Shown: in pieces, positions 1 to 5,743 of the stretch
Layout of the letters: each line of letters opens with the position of its first letter
How positions within the stretch are numbered: the first letter of the stretch is position 1
Source: Cytophagaceae bacterium
Lineage (GTDB): Bacteria; Bacteroidota; Bacteroidia; Cytophagales; Spirosomataceae
DNA: 5,798 bases
NCBI GenBank assembly: GCA_027485075.1
Contig: JAIXRT010000100.1
Span: forward strand, 1 to 5,798
Reading direction: 5' to 3'
The notes under the pieces: model-generated
What the model was told of the DNA's origin: nothing
Database searches by the model: none
Seen by the model: only the letters and a program-made list of their open reading frames with translations
Made by a program: the position numbers and the translations under genes

Positions 1-615
1 CTTCAAATCCAATCCGTAAAATGTCAAATCTTGAGCAATCAGAATCAGTTCTTTTGTCCCTTTTTTGGCCAATGAAGTCGCTTCTTTCACCAATTCATCC
101 ATGGGACGCGACACGTGTCCGCCGCGCATTAATGGAATCGCGCAGAAACTGCATGGGCGGTCGCATCCTTCGGCAATCTTTAAATATGCGTAATGTGCTG
201 GGGTGGTTAATAGGCGTTCGCCTACTAGTTCGTGTTTGTAATCTGCTTTTAAAGCTTTTAATAGGCGGGGTAATTCATTCGTCCCGAAGAACGAGTCAAC
301 CATCGGAATTTCTTTTTCTAAATCATCTTTATATCGATGTGATAGACAGCCGGTTACGTATAGTTTGTCAATCTTGCCTGCTTCTTTGGCATCTGCATAC
401 CGTAAAATGGTGTCGATTGATTCTTGTTTAGCATTATCGATGAAGCCACATGTATTAACCACGACGATGTTAGCGGTATCTTTTTTCGCTTCGTGGGTTA
501 CTTCCAAACCATTGCCTTTCAACTGGGTAAATAGCACTTCGGAATCGACTAAATTTTTCGAGCAACCGAGCGTAACGATGTTGATGGATGGTTTTGGACT
601 AACTTTGGTTTTCAT
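1..615 (-). CDS. rimO: Ribosomal protein S12 methylthiotransferase RimO, N-terminal part (cut by window edge)
   Basis: RimO is a cytoplasmic radical-SAM enzyme that adds a methylthio group to a conserved aspartate of ribosomal protein S12. I translated the minus strand from ATG at 615 and it stays open for 205 codons to the left edge, roughly half of the usual length of about 430-440 residues. The N-terminal UPF0004 domain has VTLGCSKNLVDSE at residues 14-26, NTCGFI at 54-59 and GC at 89-90, giving the three cluster cysteines C18, C56 and C90. The radical-SAM core follows with KIAEGCDRPCSFCAIP at 146-161, a CxxxCxxC motif (C151, C155, C158), then RGGHVSR at 164-170. The LGCSKNLVDSE form and the RGxxxSR motif favour RimO over the related tRNA enzyme MiaB. 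No earlier in-frame ATG is visible. It is divergent from the DUF1080 gene; the two starts are 125 bp apart. Confidence 0.96.
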   Translation of the reverse strand, partial: MKTKVSPKPSINIVTLGCSKNLVDSEVLFTQLKGNGLEVTHEAKKDTANIVVVNTCGFIDNAKQESIDTILRYADAKEAGKIDKLYVTGCLSHRYKDDLEKEIPMVDSFFGTNELPRLLKALKADYKHELVGERLLTTPAHYAYLKIAEGCDRPCSFCAIPLMRGGHVSRPMDELVKEATSLAKKGTKELILIAQDLTFYGLDLK

Positions 616-673
616 ACGTATGTTGAATAAGCGTGCAATTTACGAATAAATTTGGAGGGTTTTAGTGGAAATA

Positions 674-702
674 TTGGGGGGAGGGATACAAGTGTAGATT
701 TC
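674..702 (+). promoter_or_regulatory. Possible Bacteroidota-type promoter of the DUF1080 gene
   Basis: A TTG at 674-676 (-33-like) lies 18 bp before TAGATTTC at 695-702, which matches the Bacteroidota -7 consensus TAnnTTTG at all fixed positions except the last. It would start transcription about 30 bases before the ATG at 741. A second, weaker -7-like string, TAGTATTG, lies at 709-716 without a well-placed TTG. I found no good match for rimO on the other strand of this region. The assignment is by motif only. Confidence 0.35.
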
Positions 703-740
703 TTTTTTTAGTATTGTAGTTCAAAAACTTATTTATCCTC

Positions 741-1448
741 ATGAAAAAATTGATATTATTTTGTGCTTGTATGGCATCGGGTTTGATGGCATTTGGGCAA
801 GGTCTAAACACACTTTCTAAGCAAGAGAAGAAGGCAGGTTTCAAATTATTGTTTGATGGTAAAACATTTGCTGGTTGGCATACGTATGGCAAACCAGGTA
901 AAGTGGGTGCTTCTTGGACGATTATGGATGGCGTCATCGGATTTGATTTAGCGCGTAAAGATGGTGGTGATTTAATCACTGATGCAGAATTTGTGAACTA
1001 CGATTTTTCGGTAGATTGGAAAATTTCACCCAACGGAAATAGTGGAATCATCTTCAATGTCACAGAAGATCCTGTAAAATACCACAGTACATACAATACA
1101 GGTCCTGAAATGCAGGTTTTAGACGATGCTGGTCATCCAGACGGTAAAATTAATAAGCACAATTCGGGAGATTTATATGATTTAATTAAATCATCAGTTA
1201 ATGTGACTAAGCCGGTAGGCGAGTGGAACACGGCACGTATTGTCAATAACCGTGGATTGTTACAATTGTATTTAAATGGATCGAAAGTAGTGGAGACACG
1301 TACGGATGATGCGAATTGGAAGGCGATGGTCGCTGGATCTAAATTCAAGACGATGCCAGGTTTTGGTGTGAATATGCAAGGGCGTATTGCTTTGCAAGAT
1401 CACGGAAATCCAGTTTGGTACCGAAATATTAAGATTAAGGAATTATAA
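741..1448 (+). CDS. Secreted DUF1080 protein (3-keto-disaccharide hydrolase domain, PF06439)
   Basis: This 235-residue protein has an N-terminal signal peptide: two lysines, a hydrophobic stretch at about residues 4-18, and likely cleavage after AFG (residue 19). No convincing lipobox is present, so periplasmic or secreted location is more likely than a lipoprotein. One DUF1080 domain, a concanavalin-like beta-sandwich, fills the rest. Its landmarks are GFKLLFDGKTFAGWH at 33-47, GNSGIIFNV at 99-107, GPEMQVLDD at 121-129, SGDLYDLI at 142-149, GEWNTARI at 160-167 and GRIALQDHGNPVWYRNIKIK at 214-233. Members of this family cleave 3-keto-glycosides formed by an upstream sugar dehydrogenase, and the neighbouring operon encodes a plausible dehydrogenase. 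The gene is convergent with that operon and so is not co-transcribed with it. Family assignment is firm; substrate is inferred from context. Confidence 0.93.
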   Translation: MKKLILFCACMASGLMAFGQGLNTLSKQEKKAGFKLLFDGKTFAGWHTYGKPGKVGASWTIMDGVIGFDLARKDGGDLITDAEFVNYDFSVDWKISPNGNSGIIFNVTEDPVKYHSTYNTGPEMQVLDDAGHPDGKINKHNSGDLYDLIKSSVNVTKPVGEWNTARIVNNRGLLQLYLNGSKVVETRTDDANWKAMVAGSKFKTMPGFGVNMQGRIALQDHGNPVWYRNIKIKEL

Positions 1449-1476
1449 GAAATAGGGGGCGAAAGCCCCCTATTTT
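1449..1476. terminator. Bidirectional intrinsic terminator between convergent genes
   Basis: Eleven perfect base pairs (1450-1460 with 1465-1475), including a GGGGGC/GCCCCC core, close a GAAA loop at 1461-1464; a G-T pair can extend the stem at 1449/1476. It begins directly after the DUF1080 stop (TAA, 1446-1448) and is followed by a T-rich stretch (TATTTTATTTT) on the plus strand. On the minus strand the same hairpin follows the SMP-30 gene, whose TAG stop (1472-1470) lies inside the stem; the U-tract in that direction is weaker. Confidence 0.93.
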
Positions 1477-2459
1477 ATTTTCACACGAAGTAAGTTCATA
1501 TCTGAGGTGATGAACAAGAATTTTCCGTCTATTCCACCAAAAGCCACATTGGAATTCGGGTTACCTGTGGCAATTCTGCCGAGTAACTTTCCTGATGAGT
1601 TGATGACTAAAACTCCCCCTGGCCCTGTGGTCCACACATTCCCTTTTGCATCTACTTTCATGCCATCGTAGCCTCCACGAATTCCTTGTTTAGCTAATTC
1701 GGCTGCGTCGAAAAATAATTTACCTGCTCCTAAATTTCCTGCTTTGTCTACTGGGTATGCCGTGATGAGCGTTGGTCGCTCGGAGGTACCCACATACAAA
1801 ATGGTTTCGTCGGGATTGAAAGCGAGACCGTTCGGTCTGCCTAAATCCTTAATCTGCAAACTGATTTCCCCTTTGGTATTAATGCGGTATACGCCTTGAA
1901 AGTCAAGCTCTTTGGCGGGCTCTGGTTTTCCCCGACCGGGTAATCCGTACGGTGGATCTGTGAAATAATAGTCGCCCGATTTCTTTTGAACGAGGTCATT
2001 GGGACTGTTCAATTGCTTGCCTTCGAAGGTATGGGCTAGGGTTTTCTTTTGCTCAGGGTGATTGAGTGGCATTTCTGCGATGCGGCGATCGCCATGCTCG
2101 CAGGAAACTAAATTCCCCTTTTTATTAATGATTAATCCATTGGCTCCGGGTTCTTGCGAGTAAACGCCCGTTCCTGTATACCCGGAAGGTTTCAAGAATA
2201 CTTCAAGCCCTTTCGCTTCCGACCATTTGTGAATGGTGTTTTCAGGGACGTCTGTGAAGAGTAAATAGCCTCCTTTTTTAACCCAAACAGGACCTTCTGA
2301 CCAAGTAAATCCTTGGGCAATAATTTCAATTTTTGCCGTCGTATCTAATAATGCGTCTAATGCCGCATCGTATCGGTGAATTTTCCCGATGGTGGGGTAT
2401 TGCGCCATAGCTGTGAGTCCAAGTGTTAGAAGGCCGAGGGTTGTGAATATTTTTTTCAT
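1470..2459 (-). CDS. Exported SMP-30/gluconolactonase/LRE-family lactonase
   Basis: This 329-residue protein is a six-bladed beta-propeller of the SMP-30/gluconolactonase family, whose members hydrolyse sugar lactones with one divalent metal ion. It starts with a signal peptide (residues 1-19, ending AMA before Q20), so it should act in the periplasm. Expected metal and active-site positions are present: E55 in WSEGPVW, N154 in NSPNDL (151-156), N210 in RPNGLAF (208-214) and D265 in GYDGMKVD (263-270). FTDPPYGLPGRG at 166-177 is typical of the exported bacterial branch. It is the last gene of the leftward operon, 32 bp after the GMC gene, but an intrinsic-terminator-like hairpin fills that gap. 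It could open a lactone made by the GMC dehydrogenase; that link is inferred. Length and domain are complete; the true substrate lactone is unknown. Confidence 0.92.
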   Translation of the reverse strand: MKKIFTTLGLLTLGLTAMAQYPTIGKIHRYDAALDALLDTTAKIEIIAQGFTWSEGPVWVKKGGYLLFTDVPENTIHKWSEAKGLEVFLKPSGYTGTGVYSQEPGANGLIINKKGNLVSCEHGDRRIAEMPLNHPEQKKTLAHTFEGKQLNSPNDLVQKKSGDYYFTDPPYGLPGRGKPEPAKELDFQGVYRINTKGEISLQIKDLGRPNGLAFNPDETILYVGTSERPTLITAYPVDKAGNLGAGKLFFDAAELAKQGIRGGYDGMKVDAKGNVWTTGPGGVLVINSSGKLLGRIATGNPNSNVAFGGIDGKFLFITSDMNLLRVKIK

Positions 2460-2464
2460 AAGGC

Positions 2465-2489
2465 AAAAAAAATGGGCCGAAGCCCATTT
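2465..2489 (-). terminator. Intergenic intrinsic terminator or attenuator between GMC and SMP-30 genes
   Basis: On the minus strand, an 8-bp perfect stem AAATGGGC/GCCCATTT (2489-2482 with 2477-2470) closes a TTCG tetraloop and runs into eight consecutive T (2472-2465, the first three within the stem). It begins two bases beyond the GMC stop codon (TAA, 2494-2492), and its T-tract ends five bases before the SMP-30 ATG at 2459. I see no TAnnTTTG promoter between it and the SMP-30 start, so SMP-30 expression probably depends on read-through or on a promoter within the GMC gene. Confidence 0.8.
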
Positions 2490-2491
2490 AA

Positions 2492-4204
2492 TTAAAGGTT
2501 ACGTTTTTTGATTTCTTTGACTGCGAAATCGGCTGCACGAGCCGTTAAGGCCATGTAGGTCAGCGATGGATTGACACATGAAGTTGATGTCATACAAGCC
2601 CCATCCGTGACAAATACATTCTTCACAGCGTGCATTTGGTTGTTGCCATTTAATACTGACGTTTTTGGATCGCGACCCATGCGTGCCGTACCCATTTCGT
2701 GGATGGCCATACCTGGATAAGATCCATTGTCAAATGCACGAACGTTTTTCAAGCCTGCGCTTTCCAACATCTCTTTGGCATCTTCCATCATGTCTTTCCG
2801 CATCTTTTTCTCATTCTCTTTGAATTCCGCGTCGAACACGACTAATGGTATTCCCCATTTATCCTTATCCGTAGGATCCAAGTACATTTTATTTTCGTGA
2901 TACGGAAGTGTTTCTCCGAAACCACCTAGATTCATCATCCAAGGACCTGGTTTCGTCATCGCATCTTTGTAGTCTGAACCAAAGCTCATGTCATTTACGC
3001 CGCGATTCCAGCTTGCGCGTGATCCACCTCCTTGGTATCCAAATCCACGTACATAATCACGTTTGTCATTACCGATGTTCCGGTAACGCGGGATGTAAAT
3101 TCCATTTGCCCGACGGCCAATGTAGTATTTATCTTCGTCACCGTCCCATGTTCCTGAAGCACCCACTTTGAAGTGGTGATCCATTAGGTTGTGGCCTAAT
3201 TCACCTGAATCATTTCCTAATCCATTTTGGAAACGAGAAGATTTTGAGTTTAATAATAAGGCCGTTGACGCTACCGTAGAACCACAGACGAAAATTATCT
3301 TTGCGAAATACTCACGTACGTCTTTGGTTACAGAATCAATTACACGAACACCCGTTGCTTTTTGCTTCGCGTTATCAAACAAGATCTCAGAAACGATTGA
3401 ATCTGGGCGAAGCGTTAACAAACCAGTCTTAGCCGCTGGAGGTAATGTACACGATTGTGTACTGAAATAAGCGCCATAAGGACATCCTAAGCGGCATTTA
3501 TTTCGGTATTGGCACGCTGAACGGCCAATTTTCAATTGTGCTTCTTTGGCTTCTGATAAGTTGGCCACCCGACCAATCGTCATGTTACGGCCTGGGAAGT
3601 TCTTTTCGATGCGCTGACGCACTTCTTTTTCCACGCAGTACATGTCCATCGGCTTCAAGAATTCAGAATCCGGTAGTTGCGGTAATCCTAATGCTTCACC
3701 TGAGATACCTACGTGTTTCTCTACGTATGAATACCAAGGGGCAATATCTTTGTAGCGAATTGGCCAATCGACAGCGATGCCATCTTTTAAATTTGCTTCA
3801 AAATCTATATCAGATAAGCGGTATGTTTGGCGACCCCACATGATTGATTTTCCTCCGACGATGTCTGGACGGAACCAGTCGAAGCGCTTAACTTCTTTGT
3901 ATAGTGCATCAGAGTCATTCATCCAATACTTCTCAGTCATCTCGTTGTACGGATAATCACGCGAAAGTTTTGGATGGGAAGCCTTTTGCTCATTGGTCAA
4001 TAAACCATTGTATTTAAAATCCCACGGATCTTTGTAGCTCGGCTCATAGGCAGTTACGTGGTCGAATTTCTTGCCTTTTTCAAGGACTAGTACCCGCATG
4101 CCTTTTTCAGTTAATTCTTTAGCGGCATAACCGCCGGAAACTCCAGATCCCACCACGATGGCGTCATAGGTCATGGATTTGATTGCGTCAATATTCAGAT
4201 TCAT
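2492..4204 (-). CDS. GMC-family FAD-dependent sugar dehydrogenase, large catalytic subunit
   Basis: This protein (570 residues from the chosen ATG) is a GMC oxidoreductase of the gluconate/glucoside/sorbitol dehydrogenase type, which oxidises a sugar hydroxyl and passes electrons to the respiratory chain. The FAD-binding Rossmann motif is VVGSGVSGG at residues 17-25; VGGKSIMWG at 116-124 is the second flavin-contacting segment. C231-x5-C237-x3-C241 resembles the cysteine spacing that holds a 3Fe-4S cluster in bacterial FAD glucose dehydrogenases. The C-terminal catalytic pair is H502 in HEMGTARMG and N545 in CVNPSLTYMAL. There is no signal peptide, so export probably relies on the Tat signal of the preceding subunit. 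I chose ATG at 4204 because it overlaps the preceding TGA as ATGA, a standard coupled arrangement; an in-frame GTG at 4213 would add three residues. A 3-keto-forming glucoside dehydrogenase is the favoured role; C1 oxidation is the alternative. Confidence 0.92.
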   Translation of the reverse strand: MNLNIDAIKSMTYDAIVVGSGVSGGYAAKELTEKGMRVLVLEKGKKFDHVTAYEPSYKDPWDFKYNGLLTNEQKASHPKLSRDYPYNEMTEKYWMNDSDALYKEVKRFDWFRPDIVGGKSIMWGRQTYRLSDIDFEANLKDGIAVDWPIRYKDIAPWYSYVEKHVGISGEALGLPQLPDSEFLKPMDMYCVEKEVRQRIEKNFPGRNMTIGRVANLSEAKEAQLKIGRSACQYRNKCRLGCPYGAYFSTQSCTLPPAAKTGLLTLRPDSIVSEILFDNAKQKATGVRVIDSVTKDVREYFAKIIFVCGSTVASTALLLNSKSSRFQNGLGNDSGELGHNLMDHHFKVGASGTWDGDEDKYYIGRRANGIYIPRYRNIGNDKRDYVRGFGYQGGGSRASWNRGVNDMSFGSDYKDAMTKPGPWMMNLGGFGETLPYHENKMYLDPTDKDKWGIPLVVFDAEFKENEKKMRKDMMEDAKEMLESAGLKNVRAFDNGSYPGMAIHEMGTARMGRDPKTSVLNGNNQMHAVKNVFVTDGACMTSTSCVNPSLTYMALTARAADFAVKEIKKRNL

Positions 4205-4764
4205 AGTGCCCACGTTTTTTGAGTTGGAGATAATGGCATGCAGCCGTCAAATTTGCCTGGAATCGAAAGGTAATCCAATGCTTTGGTTGCCCCGATTTCA
4301 GATGTAAAATATCCAGTAGTAGTCAATTCCTTCATCATGAAGAAGAAGGTTGGCTGGCCCTTCGAACTTTTACGTGCGGCATCGGATTCCAACATACAGG
4401 TTGTCAATGCATCTTTGCGTTGTGTTAAGGTTGCTTCTACGAATCCTTTTCCGAACCGTGCTTGGCAGTCGGCATCCAACTTCGCCAACCCTGCTGCAAA
4501 TGTTTTTTGACTTGCCTCTGGGTAACAATCTTGTACGACACGTAGAACGAATTTTTCGACACCAGCCGCTTTGGCTCCGGGTGTATCGGTTGTTGGAATG
4601 ATTACATCAGCGATTTCAGCGACCAATGATTCTTGTGATGCTGAGAATTGCACAAAGGTGGGATGCGATTTTTGTCCCTGAATGCCGGCCATGGCAGGTG
4701 CGGAAATCATACCTCCCATGAGGATGGCTACCCGCTGGATGGCTTCTCTTCTATTTAAGTTCAT
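4201..4764 (-). CDS. Gluconate 2-dehydrogenase subunit 3 family protein, Tat-exported small subunit
   Basis: This 187-residue protein matches the gluconate 2-dehydrogenase subunit 3 family (PF13618), the small subunit that partners GMC sugar dehydrogenases and carries them through the Tat pathway. A twin-arginine segment, NRREAIQRVA (residues 4-13, R5-R6), is followed by a hydrophobic stretch and a probable cleavage site after AMA (residue 26). Family landmarks are IADVIIPTTDTPGAKAAGV at 51-69, FFMMKELTTTGYFTSEIGAT at 141-160 and the C-terminal LSIPGKFDGCMP at 166-177. The frame remains open to a TTG at 4788, but that codon lies within the -7 promoter box, so ATG at 4764 is the start. It is the first gene of the operon and overlaps the GMC gene by four bases, implying translational coupling and a one-to-one complex. 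No heme motif is present. Confidence 0.92.
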   Translation of the reverse strand: MNLNRREAIQRVAILMGGMISAPAMAGIQGQKSHPTFVQFSASQESLVAEIADVIIPTTDTPGAKAAGVEKFVLRVVQDCYPEASQKTFAAGLAKLDADCQARFGKGFVEATLTQRKDALTTCMLESDAARKSSKGQPTFFFMMKELTTTGYFTSEIGATKALDYLSIPGKFDGCMPLSPTQKTWAL

Positions 4765-4785
4765 AGTTAATTGGATTTTACGATT

Positions 4786-4816
4786 CAAATATAGGATATT
4801 TTTTTACGTTGCCAAA
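4786..4816 (-). promoter_or_regulatory. Bacteroidota-type promoter of the dehydrogenase operon
   Basis: On the minus strand, TTTG (4816-4813) and TATATTTG (4793-4786) are separated by exactly 19 bp and match the Bacteroidota primary sigma-factor consensus (TTTG, about 19 bp, TAnnTTTG) at every fixed position. Transcription should start around 4778-4782, leaving a short AT-rich leader of about 15-18 bases with no clear Shine-Dalgarno sequence before ATG 4764. This site settles the start codon of the first operon gene. Confidence 0.85.
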
Positions 4817-4832
4817 CAGCTATGAGTTCCGT

Positions 4833-4865
4833 AGCTTTGCCAAACCTTACAGGATTGGCAAAGCT
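4833..4865. repeat. 33-bp interrupted palindrome, candidate operator, in the divergent intergenic region
   Basis: AGCTTTGCCAA (4833-4843) and TTGGCAAAGCT (4855-4865) are perfect 11-bp inverted arms around an 11-bp spacer. Half-site centres are 22 bp apart, about two helical turns. Within the spacer CCT/AGG can also pair (4845-4847 with 4851-4853), so single-stranded nucleic acid could form one long hairpin with a single A-A mismatch and a 3-base loop. It lies about 70 bp upstream of the operon's predicted transcription start and 29 bp before the prmC ATG. Neither side has a T-tract, which argues against a terminator. A binding site for a dimeric regulator is the simplest reading, but it is inferred. 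Confidence 0.65.
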
Positions 4866-4894
4866 TAATCCCCTAGAGGAACGAAATTTATTGT

Positions 4895-5743
4895 ATGTTT
4901 CTTGTATCAGTAAACGCATTATCTCAGCAAATACAGCAAGCCATTGCCTCAATCTATCCCGAAAGGGAGGGCAAGGCCATTGCGCATGCGTATCTGAACA
5001 TGAAATGTGGCGTGAATACCCTGGATATTTTATTGGAAAAATCGGTGGAGGAGCCGGTCAATTTTAAAACTGATTTGGCCCAACTCGCCGCCGGTGTACC
5101 CCTACAATACGTGACAGGGAAAGCCTATTTTTACGACCGATTATTTTCACTGAATTCAGCGACATTAATCCCTAGGCCAGAGACAGAGGAATTAGTGAGT
5201 CAAGTATTGAAAATAATAGGATCTGAGGCTAAGCACATACTAGATATAGGTACCGGTTCCGGATGCATCGCGATTTCACTTGCTTTAGAAGCACCTCAAT
5301 CTCAGGTCAGCGGTTGGGATGTGGCTGCAGAAGCGATTACGAAAGCACAAGAAAATGCGAGTCATTTAGGGGCGCATGTCACATTTAAGCAGCAAGATGT
5401 TTTTGCCTGGGTAAAAGATTCAAATATGTGGGATATCATCGTTTCGAATCCCCCCTACGTGCTAGATGCAGAAAAAGCCGAGATGGAAGCACATGTATTG
5501 GATCATGAACCACATGTGGCCTTGTTTGTTCCCGATGAAGACCCCTTGAAATTTTATCGGATTATTGGCGAAATGGCACAGGAGCGTCTGAAACCTGGCG
5601 GATACCTTTGCTTTGAAATCAACCGAGCTTTTGGTACACAAAACGTTTCACTGGCGGAAGCGCAGGGATTTGAAAACATTCAACTTTTGAAAGATTTCCA
5701 TGGCAACGACCGCATGCTTATTGCGCAGCGATCGTCTCATTAA
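4895..5743 (+). CDS. prmC: Peptide chain release factor N5-glutamine methyltransferase PrmC (HemK)
   Basis: PrmC methylates the glutamine of the GGQ motif in release factors RF1 and RF2, using S-adenosylmethionine, in the cytoplasm. The protein has 282 residues, normal for the family. A helical N-terminal release-factor-binding domain occupies about residues 1-75, linked through LQYVTGKAYFYDRLF (70-84) and IPRPETEEL (92-100). The methyltransferase fold has the SAM-binding DIGTGSGCIAI at 117-127 and the catalytic NPPY at 185-188, the signature that binds the substrate glutamine. The end, FHGNDRMLIAQ (268-278), is typical of Bacteroidota members. ATG at 4895 is the only good start: an in-frame TAG lies at 4874-4876 and no other ATG or GTG intervenes. 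A weak AGAGGA lies 14 bases upstream, rather far for a ribosome binding site. The gene is divergent from the dehydrogenase operon and appears functionally unrelated. Confidence 0.95.
   Translation: MFLVSVNALSQQIQQAIASIYPEREGKAIAHAYLNMKCGVNTLDILLEKSVEEPVNFKTDLAQLAAGVPLQYVTGKAYFYDRLFSLNSATLIPRPETEELVSQVLKIIGSEAKHILDIGTGSGCIAISLALEAPQSQVSGWDVAAEAITKAQENASHLGAHVTFKQQDVFAWVKDSNMWDIIVSNPPYVLDAEKAEMEAHVLDHEPHVALFVPDEDPLKFYRIIGEMAQERLKPGGYLCFEINRAFGTQNVSLAEAQGFENIQLLKDFHGNDRMLIAQRSSH

Noticed and set aside
21..649. Plus-strand open frames at 21-431 and 365-649
   Set aside because: They are antisense to rimO, whose minus-strand translation carries all expected cysteine motifs; the plus-strand products show no recognisable family.
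677..687. G-rich run upstream of the DUF1080 gene as a quadruplex
   Set aside because: Only one long G run and one GGG are present; four G tracts are needed for an intramolecular quadruplex.
741..800. DUF1080 protein as a lipoprotein because of two cysteines near the N-terminus
   Set aside because: C8 and C10 lie too early and lack the L-(A/S/T)-(G/A)-C pattern, while a normal cleavage site exists after residue 19.
662..979. Minus-strand open frame of 105 codons opposite the start of the DUF1080 gene
   Set aside because: It is antisense to a clear signal peptide and domain, and its product has low-complexity, non-family sequence.
2908..3843. Several plus-strand open frames of 87-101 codons within the GMC gene
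   Set aside because: They lie opposite conserved GMC coding sequence, with no promoter motif or recognisable product.
4283..4601. Plus-strand open frames opposite the subunit 3 gene
   Set aside because: They overlap conserved family motifs on the other strand and have no supporting signals.
4833..4865. The palindrome as an intrinsic terminator or integron attC-like site
   Set aside because: No T-tract follows on either strand, it lies between divergent genes where no terminator is needed, and no integrase or gene cassette is nearby.
4822..5067. Plus-strand open frame of 81 codons running into prmC in another frame
   Set aside because: It spans the palindrome and overlaps the PrmC N-terminal domain out of frame; the product is unlike any family I know.
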